Shown: in pieces, positions 27,103 to 33,759 of the stretch
Layout: the number at the start of each line of letters is the position of its first letter
Position numbering within the stretch: position 1 is the stretch's first letter
Origin: Spirochaetales bacterium
GTDB taxonomy: Bacteria; Spirochaetota; Spirochaetia; SZUA-6; JAFGRV01
Direction of reading: 5' to 3'
DNA: 33,759 nt
NCBI GenBank assembly: GCA_016934975.1
Contig: JAFGRV010000060.1
Location: 1 to 33,759, forward strand
Translations under genes and position numbers: made by a program
Notes under the pieces: generated by a model
The model's input: the letters and a program-made list of their open reading frames with translations, nothing else
What the model was told of the DNA's origin: nothing
Database searches by the model: none

Positions 27103-29085
27103 ATGGTGTATAGGCGAATGCATTTTTCATTCTTCATTATATTTTTATTTTCACTACACTTCCTCACATTTGCCGAATCGCCTGTAGACAGTCTTCCGGA
27201 ATCTTTTCCCGTAAAAACTGTGGAAAACATCACCGTCTCCCCGGACGGAAAGTTCATCCTCTGCTCCGGGTCAAAACTTGCATTATATGATTTCGCAGGA
27301 AAGGAGCTGTGGTATGAAGACTTCCCACTGGGCAGTTACTGTCTTGCAGCTTTTACACCTTCGGAAATCATCTGTGCTCTTTCGGGATCCCGGGAAATAC
27401 AAATGAGAACCCTGGAAGGAAAGCAGCTTCCCGGCTTTAAAACTCCACAGGATATCATAAGCCTTGCAGTTTCCCGGGATGGGACAATGATTGCAGCGGG
27501 AGGTAAAGAATACGGATTACATCTTTGGGACCGGAAAGGGAACTTAATCCTCGGCTTTACCGGGCTTACGGATTGGGCCGGATCCCTGGCCATAAGCCCG
27601 GACAATAAAACCCTTGCAAGCGGCGGATCCTGGTGGTCCAAAACCGAAGCGGAGATCATCCTCTGGGCAATAGACGGCAGCGGGCGTAAAGTCCTGGATG
27701 AAAAACAAAAGGCGGGTATTCACCTGGAATATTCACCAATGGGAGACTATTTACTGAGCGGGAGTTTCCAAAGAAACAAGCTGATTCTCTGGGATACGTC
27801 GGGAAAGGAGATTCAGTCCTACAGCCGGGATCTGGAATTCGGGAACCGGTTTACCTTCTGCGGAGATTATATCATCAGCATAAAAAGAGAGGATTCCTAT
27901 AACGTGAATCCCGGGGTTCTCCAGATCTGGAGCATAGACGGGACCTTCCTCGATACAATCGCCTTTCCCGGAAAAGACTGTGCTTCAGTTGCCGCAATTC
28001 CGGGAACTTCTTGGATTGTCATCGGGCAGCTTTATACCGCTGATAATCCATTTATCCTGGAATTTCTTGACATCGGAACGTACAAACACACACTTCCACA
28101 TGATAAAACAGGGAAGATAATCTTTAATACAAAAGATGTCATTCCTTCTAAAATCTTTGAACCCCAGCCCCCAATCATCGTAAAATCAGGTGTACCTCTT
28201 GATAGTTTTTCATCAATAGCTTTTTCCGGGGATGAAAAGCAGATGATAATGACCGGATATAATGATGGCCCGAAACTGCAATTCTGGGATCTATCCGGTG
28301 AATCCATCGGCACCTTCACAATTAAAAGCAGTTTTATTGATAATGCAATTTATGCACCCTCGGGACAGGCTCTCCTTGTTTTAGGTGAACCCTTGAGTCT
28401 CATGAGTACGAAAGGAGAATCACTCACAACATTCCCGGCAGACATACCTTATATGGGCGGAGCATTTCTTGCAGGGGATGCAATTATAGCAGGATCATTT
28501 GAAAGGAAAAATGAAGAAGAAATAATCGGAATTGTGTATCTTTTTGATAAGGAAGGCAGGTTGATAAAAGAACTGGCCAGAACAACTGACTATTTCCGGG
28601 GACTCAGCACAAACCCCCCGGGAGATAAATTCCTTTGTTATGGAGAAAAAAAGGTATTCCTCTTTCAGGGAGATGGCACACCCCTCTCCACCATCAAAAA
28701 TGAATCCTGGGAGATCAGGAGCTCCGCATTCCTCGGCACCAGGGAGGAAATTCTGATTTTGTATAATCCCAAATCGAAAGATTCAATCGATGCCACATGG
28801 TGCGGGATATATGATTTTACCGGAAAATTCCTGCGCCGGTTCAAGATAGCGGACAATGGATCATCTTCCTCCCCCGCTGTTTCTCCCGATGGCAATTATA
28901 TTGCCTGCCGTTTTTTCGAGGCAATTAAGGTCTTTTCGCCCTTCGGCACCCTGCTTGAAGAAAATCTCGATAGCACCCAATCCATGGATTGGTTTATACG
29001 TTTTTCACCGGGAGGAAACTATCTGGTCTGCAATTTTCCCGGTGAAAAAGGTGCTCTTCCCCTTAAACTATGGAAGGTGAAATAA
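27103..29085 (+). CDS. Secreted WD40/beta-propeller-like protein
   Basis: Signal peptide; repeated VSPDGKFILCSG, DGTMIAAGGKEYGLHLWDRKGNLI, AISPDNKTLASGG units. Confidence 0.88.
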   Translation: MVYRRMHFSFFIIFLFSLHFLTFAESPVDSLPESFPVKTVENITVSPDGKFILCSGSKLALYDFAGKELWYEDFPLGSYCLAAFTPSEIICALSGSREIQMRTLEGKQLPGFKTPQDIISLAVSRDGTMIAAGGKEYGLHLWDRKGNLILGFTGLTDWAGSLAISPDNKTLASGGSWWSKTEAEIILWAIDGSGRKVLDEKQKAGIHLEYSPMGDYLLSGSFQRNKLILWDTSGKEIQSYSRDLEFGNRFTFCGDYIISIKREDSYNVNPGVLQIWSIDGTFLDTIAFPGKDCASVAAIPGTSWIVIGQLYTADNPFILEFLDIGTYKHTLPHDKTGKIIFNTKDVIPSKIFEPQPPIIVKSGVPLDSFSSIAFSGDEKQMIMTGYNDGPKLQFWDLSGESIGTFTIKSSFIDNAIYAPSGQALLVLGEPLSLMSTKGESLTTFPADIPYMGGAFLAGDAIIAGSFERKNEEEIIGIVYLFDKEGRLIKELARTTDYFRGLSTNPPGDKFLCYGEKKVFLFQGDGTPLSTIKNESWEIRSSAFLGTREEILILYNPKSKDSIDATWCGIYDFTGKFLRRFKIADNGSSSSPAVSPDGNYIACRFFEAIKVFSPFGTLLEENLDSTQSMDWFIRFSPGGNYLVCNFPGEKGALPLKLWKVK

Positions 29086-29156
29086 AAAGAACACACCTTG
29101 ACAGGATTATTGCGTCTGTGGAAAAAACTTTAGATTCACTCACAGGAGGAAAACGA

Positions 29157-29588
29157 ATGAGCAAAAAAGAGATGTTTCAGGCATTTGATATGACCGAGAT
29201 AAAGAATCATCAAAAAAAATATGCTGATGAAGTAAAACAGAAATACGGCCATACCCGGGAATACGAAGAAAGCCTGAAAAAAACATCGGGGTATACAAAA
29301 AAAGAATGGGCAGCAATTATGGCGAGAGGAAACGAGATATATTCCGGACTCGCGGCACTCACGGACAGAGAACCTTGCGACCCTGAAGTGCAGAAAATAA
29401 TTGGCGAGTGGAGACAGCATATCACGGAGAGTTTTTATACATGCACCCTTGAGATCTGCCGCGGGTTAGCGGATATGTATGTTAATGACAGCCGGTTCAC
29501 AAAAAATATCAACAAGCACAAACCGGGACTTACAAACTTTATGCGGGACGTGATACATTATTACTATAATAATCATAAAGAAGAATAA
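29157..29588 (+). CDS. TipAS antibiotic-recognition domain protein lacking the MerR HTH
   Basis: MSKKEMFQAFDMTEIKNHQKKYADEVKQKYGHTREYEESLKKTSGYTKKEW; strong RBS GGAGG before ATG 29157. The ORF is open from 29070, overlapping the WD40 gene. Confidence 0.75.
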   Translation: MSKKEMFQAFDMTEIKNHQKKYADEVKQKYGHTREYEESLKKTSGYTKKEWAAIMARGNEIYSGLAALTDREPCDPEVQKIIGEWRQHITESFYTCTLEICRGLADMYVNDSRFTKNINKHKPGLTNFMRDVIHYYYNNHKEE

Positions 29589-29596
29589 ACCATTAG

Positions 29597-29648
29597 GAGA
29601 TTGTTTTTACGGAATTTCTTACCGGTAAAAACAATCTCCCCTTTTTAT
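29597..29648 (+). terminator. Intrinsic terminator
   Basis: GGAGATTGTTTTTAC (29597-29611) / GTAAAAACAATCTCC (29626-29640), then CCTTTTTA. Confidence 0.85.
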
Positions 29649-29673
29649 ACTGTTTCAGGCTGATAGAATGAAT

Positions 29674-30615
29674 CTACTCAAAATCATTAAAATAGCCTTG
29701 CCAGTAAATATTTGCATCCGGTCCGTCCTTGGGGATATAATTGTCGGTATTTACCATAGTAATTAATTCATCGCTGTAGGAGACACCATTACCGGATAAA
29801 CTATTGCGTACAATATAATTATAATCGTTCTCCACAAAAATTCCCATCTCGGAATTAAACCGTACATTATTGTTTTCAATTCTATTATTATAGAAGCAAT
29901 GTATACCTGTTCCTTTATTTTTTATTATATTACAATTCCTGATAATAGAATCAAAAGCACGGATTCCGTTATTAGTATTATACTGAAATATGCATTTCTC
30001 CACCTGGGACTCTTCAAGATCCGCAGCATTCTTATTTCTTTGTGAAATACAATCAAAGGCAGAGGAATTCACAAGATAAAATCCATTATTCCCATTCCCG
30101 GTGCTTATACAGTTTGATAATACCGAACTCCCCGCCCGGAAGCCGTGCGAGCCTGCATTGGATGATGCAGTACATTTTATAACAACAGCGCCGGAAACAT
30201 TAAATCCCATCTGCCCATTACAGGAGGAATCCACATTCTCAAGCAGAATACTCTCGCCCCATAAAAAAATTCCGTCACCTTTGCAATCCCTCACTTTACC
30301 GTTCACAACCGAGATTGATGCACCCTTTCCGCTAATTCCGGACTTAAGACTCGAACTCTTCCGTGAACCCATAATGGTAAAACCATTAAGGTCAATATGG
30401 ACATTATTTGCGATAATATAAATCACATGCTCATTCGGGGACCCGATAAGATTTGACCCGAGAATATAACTACCGCTCTTGTCGATGGTTATGGGAAATG
30501 TCGTTGATGCGGTTTGCTCAATAACGATCTCTCCGTCGGCAAAAACAACACCCAACCCCCCGATTAACAGAAAGACTGCTGTTAAACAAATTCCTTTTAT
30601 TGTGCTACATTTCAT
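29674..30615 (-). CDS. Secreted right-handed parallel beta-helix (NosD-like) repeat protein
   Basis: Signal peptide; IDLNGFTIMGS, repeated N-rich coils (NNGFYLVNSSAFDCISQRNKNAADL, NRIENNNVRFNSEMGIFVENDYNYIVRNSL). Confidence 0.85.
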   Translation of the reverse strand: MKCSTIKGICLTAVFLLIGGLGVVFADGEIVIEQTASTTFPITIDKSGSYILGSNLIGSPNEHVIYIIANNVHIDLNGFTIMGSRKSSSLKSGISGKGASISVVNGKVRDCKGDGIFLWGESILLENVDSSCNGQMGFNVSGAVVIKCTASSNAGSHGFRAGSSVLSNCISTGNGNNGFYLVNSSAFDCISQRNKNAADLEESQVEKCIFQYNTNNGIRAFDSIIRNCNIIKNKGTGIHCFYNNRIENNNVRFNSEMGIFVENDYNYIVRNSLSGNGVSYSDELITMVNTDNYIPKDGPDANIYWQGYFNDFE

Positions 30616-30699
30616 ATTTTCCTCCGTTTTAATTTAAGATACTTCTCTCTACATACGGAGCCGGATACGAAAAGTAACATGTTATTAATTATTTTTTCG

Positions 30700-33630
30700 T
30701 TAATCTGTCGTTTTAAAACGTGTTAATAATTCAAATCTATCACCAACACCGCATTTTTTGTAGATATTGGTAATATGAAATTCCACTGTCCGCCGGGTGA
30801 TATTCAGCGCCGCCGCGATTTCCTTATTAGCGAGTCCTTTCAGAATACAAGCGAGAATATCTTTTTCCCTGTGAGTTATCCTGAAGGCAAGACAATCCTT
30901 TTCAAATTTATGGTATTTACTATCGATCTTAGTCTGCTCATAATCCCCGAATAACGAGTCTATTTTCATCTTCATTTTTGCTGCTTCCCGTTTCCGCTGT
31001 TTCTTTCCCAGACTGATGATCGACTCTATTTTATTCTTAAGGGCTTTCACGGAAAAAGGTTTTTCTATAAAATCGATGGCACCGGCGGATAATCCTCTCA
31101 GTCTTTCCTCCTCCGTATGCTTTGCCGTAAGAAAAATAAAGGGGATATCCGAAAACTCCTTAACTGCCGTAAGAGATGTTAGAAATTCATAGCCATCCAT
31201 TCCATCCATCATGATATCCGAAACAATAATCTCCGGTTTGGGAATTTTTTCCAGCTTAATGAGAGCTTCCTTAACATTAGATGCCATAAAAACATTATAC
31301 TTTTCTTTTAATGCCGATTGCAAAAAAGAGAGCATAGCATGGTTATCATCAACAATAAGAAGCGTACTTTTATCCGGGGATATAAGTTCTTCCTTAAGGG
31401 GCTTTATTACACTCATTTTACCAGGCAAAGTTGCGGATGAAAGGTATGATTGTTCCCACTCTCTATTTTTAAGTATACTATCTGTTTCATTCCCCGCACT
31501 CTCTTTTAAAGAAATGACAAAACACGTGCCTTTTTCTTTTTTGCTCTTTACTGTTATCGACCCCTTAAGTTCATCTATAATTTTCTTAACAATATACAGC
31601 CCCATCCCTATTCCCTGACTGCTTTTTATTTCTCCGGAAAGCTGATAATAGGGTTGATAAATATGATTTATTTTATCCTGTTCGATGCCGGGACCATTAT
31701 CATCAACAGAAAGCAATACATGACCCGCATTTCTTACCAGTGTTACATTAATTCTACCGGACACCTGGGTGTACTTAATCGCGTTATCCATAAGATTATT
31801 AAGGATTCTATCTACAGCCCATGGATCTGCCCGGATAAATATTCTTTCTTCGACAGCACTTGTAATGCGAATATTCTTTTTCTTTGCTATTTCACGAAAC
31901 ATAATCACTTTATTCTCTATCATCAAGGAAAGCTGTATTAATTGTTGATGATTATAGAGTATTTTCCCCTTCTCTATTTTTTCCACGTCCAGGAAATTGA
32001 CCATATTCTCCAAAAGGATCTCTATATTATTTTTTATAATGAAGAGATCGTCATTCGGCCCACACTCCTGCATATATTTTTCCAAATAATTCTTTATAAG
32101 AGTCAGGGGTGTTTTGGTCTCATGGGCGATATTTATAAAAAAATTGGTCTTCTGTTTATCCGCCTGCTTTAACTCCATATTCGCTTTTTCCAGTTCCTTA
32201 TTTATTTTCTGTATTTCGTTTATAAGAAAAATGTTTTTAAGACTGGCGGAGACCTGGCTTCGGAGAGTTTCATAAGCTATCCATGATTTTATATTTACTC
32301 CCAAAAGTAAAAAACCGAATTGATTTTCTCTAAATAAAACCGGCAGCAGACAATGGGATGATTGGTATTCGGAAAGCAATAAAGTACCGAATAATGTTGC
32401 GTCTGTATAATTTATTTTTTCTGATGTCGATATTTTACCTTTTCTATTATATCCGGCAACAAGGGAATACTCCCCGGGTATTTTCAGCGTAGAATTATAA
32501 AGAAATAAATAACATTCATGTAAACCAAGACTTACAAAACCTTCATGCATCCACGACTCAAGCTCATCGAGGGTTCTCACTTGTTTTAAGGCATCACTTA
32601 CATAAATAAGTTGATACATATAGAATTCCGAGATCTTTTCTCCGGAACCGAAATCCATTTCTCTTTCGTTGGATATGACAGAGGAAATGTCCGGCTCATC
32701 ATAAAGCATCTTTCTTTTATCAGTATACATGGATTTCCTTGTATGAATTCTGCAACCGCATGAATTCCTTATAACCAACTCCGTATCAAAATATGTTTCT
32801 TGCTTCGCGGATGAATAATCAATTAAGCTGTCTATTGCCTTTTTCCCGATACTAAAAACAGGTTGTCGTACTGTTGTGAGAGAATAGGAAGTAACACCCG
32901 CATCAAGAGAATCATCAAATCCGGTAACCGCGATATCCTCCGGGACTTTTATACCAAGGAGCGATAATTCATCCATAGCTCCCAAAGCCATTAAATCATT
33001 TGAAGCGACAATCGCATCAATATCAGTCCCGGGCTTTAATCCTTTTTCAATACATAGAGTATTTACAGCCTTTCTTCCGGATAGATAAGAGAAATCCCCC
33101 GGAATGATGAGTTCCTGATGAACCGGAAGATTACAGGAAGTCAGAGTGTTTTTATAAATCATAAGCCGTTGTTGTGCATCCAGGTTCCCGGTACTGCCGC
33201 AGATAAAAGCGATTTTTCCATATCCATGATCTTTCACCAGATGAGTTAAAAGTTTCATAAGCCCCTGTTCATTATGAAGCAGAATTCCCGGAATACCCGG
33301 GATTTTGTAATCGATGGTAATGACAGGAAGCGCCGAATATCTATGGATAAAATCACGCATCTGATTATCCGTACAATAATTAGCGAGCAACCCGGTTATA
33401 ATGAGGCCATCTAATGATTGAATCGGAATAATATCATACACGATATTCTGAAAAGCATCATACGGGTCCGGTGAATGGAGACATCTGCCGGCGAAATATA
33501 ATACCCGCGCCCCCTTTCTTTTTGCTTCATATTCAATACCGGATACCAATGCATGTTGATACTGTCCTCTGAACCACGAACTTACCACACCAAATACCGG
33601 ATAATGGCTTTTTTTTCCCTTTTTTTTCAT
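30700..33630 (-). CDS. LacI-type ligand-binding domain / histidine kinase / REC / LuxR-HTH hybrid regulator
   Basis: LacI-like sensor (AVTGFDDSLDAGVTSYSLTTVRQP), H-box FFINIAHETKTPLTLI, N-box NNLMDNAIKYTQ, REC LLIVDDNHAMLSFL...VSDIMMDGMDG, LuxR THREKDILACILKGLANKEIAAALNITRRTVEFHITNIYKKCGV. Confidence 0.93.
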   Translation of the reverse strand: MKKKGKKSHYPVFGVVSSWFRGQYQHALVSGIEYEAKRKGARVLYFAGRCLHSPDPYDAFQNIVYDIIPIQSLDGLIITGLLANYCTDNQMRDFIHRYSALPVITIDYKIPGIPGILLHNEQGLMKLLTHLVKDHGYGKIAFICGSTGNLDAQQRLMIYKNTLTSCNLPVHQELIIPGDFSYLSGRKAVNTLCIEKGLKPGTDIDAIVASNDLMALGAMDELSLLGIKVPEDIAVTGFDDSLDAGVTSYSLTTVRQPVFSIGKKAIDSLIDYSSAKQETYFDTELVIRNSCGCRIHTRKSMYTDKRKMLYDEPDISSVISNEREMDFGSGEKISEFYMYQLIYVSDALKQVRTLDELESWMHEGFVSLGLHECYLFLYNSTLKIPGEYSLVAGYNRKGKISTSEKINYTDATLFGTLLLSEYQSSHCLLPVLFRENQFGFLLLGVNIKSWIAYETLRSQVSASLKNIFLINEIQKINKELEKANMELKQADKQKTNFFINIAHETKTPLTLIKNYLEKYMQECGPNDDLFIIKNNIEILLENMVNFLDVEKIEKGKILYNHQQLIQLSLMIENKVIMFREIAKKKNIRITSAVEERIFIRADPWAVDRILNNLMDNAIKYTQVSGRINVTLVRNAGHVLLSVDDNGPGIEQDKINHIYQPYYQLSGEIKSSQGIGMGLYIVKKIIDELKGSITVKSKKEKGTCFVISLKESAGNETDSILKNREWEQSYLSSATLPGKMSVIKPLKEELISPDKSTLLIVDDNHAMLSFLQSALKEKYNVFMASNVKEALIKLEKIPKPEIIVSDIMMDGMDGYEFLTSLTAVKEFSDIPFIFLTAKHTEEERLRGLSAGAIDFIEKPFSVKALKNKIESIISLGKKQRKREAAKMKMKIDSLFGDYEQTKIDSKYHKFEKDCLAFRITHREKDILACILKGLANKEIAAALNITRRTVEFHITNIYKKCGVGDRFELLTRFKTTD

Positions 33631-33700
33631 ATTATCCTTAATTATTTACATGATACCTTCTTATTTTAAAAGAGTATTATTTTAAAATCAAGTTTACTAT

Positions 33701-33750
33701 CAAAAGAAAGCCACCGCCGTTCACGGAACGGACTTTGCAGGTGATCTTTT
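33701..33750 (-). repeat. 50-nt dispersed dyad repeat, copy 2 (inverted orientation)
   Basis: Reverse complement AAAAGATCACCTGCAAAGTCCGTTCCGTGAACGGCGGTGGCTTTCTTTTG; differs from copy 1 only in the hairpin loop (CGT vs ATT). Confidence 0.9.
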
Positions 33751-33759
33751 ACTGTAGCA

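Noticed and set aside
1-33759. tRNA or rRNA genes
   Set aside because: No cloverleaf-like T-arm/anticodon arrangement or rRNA-like conserved blocks noticed; a tRNAscan/Infernal run would be needed to exclude them fully.

Overview
AT-rich bacterial accessory region; the protein families look spirochaete-like, but that is an impression and I could not test it. From left to right it contains: two low-GC ORFs (YjjG-like HAD nucleotidase and APH-fold phosphotransferase) with an attC-like site after the second; asnS; an ankyrin protein, a TPR-CHAT caspase-like protease and a secreted C39/papain-like protease on +; facing them on - are an HXXXCXXC anti-sigma, a divergent ECF-like sigma factor and a secreted subtilase, with three palindromic 23-bp repeats upstream of the subtilase; a U32 peptidase; an Rpn-type PD-(D/E)XK protein; an MCP; a sigma-54 regulator divergent from a -24/-12 promoter that precedes an Isf-like iron-sulfur flavoprotein operon; a TPR lipoprotein; a BtrH/DUF4872 protein; unpaired antitoxin-like genes (Phd, UPF0175) and an AAA-ATPase remnant; a small isolated transcription unit with a 17-aa ORF; an SnoaL/NTF2-like protein; a WD40-like secreted protein; an HTH-less TipAS protein; a beta-helix protein; and a LacI-sensor/histidine kinase/REC/LuxR hybrid. 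The strongest candidates for new biology are the CHAT/C39/subtilase/sigma/anti-sigma locus with its operator-like array, the 50-nt dyad repeat nested in a terminator loop with a second copy at the window edge, and the promoter/17-aa ORF/terminator unit at 26263-26412. All family calls come from reading motifs; no database search was run.
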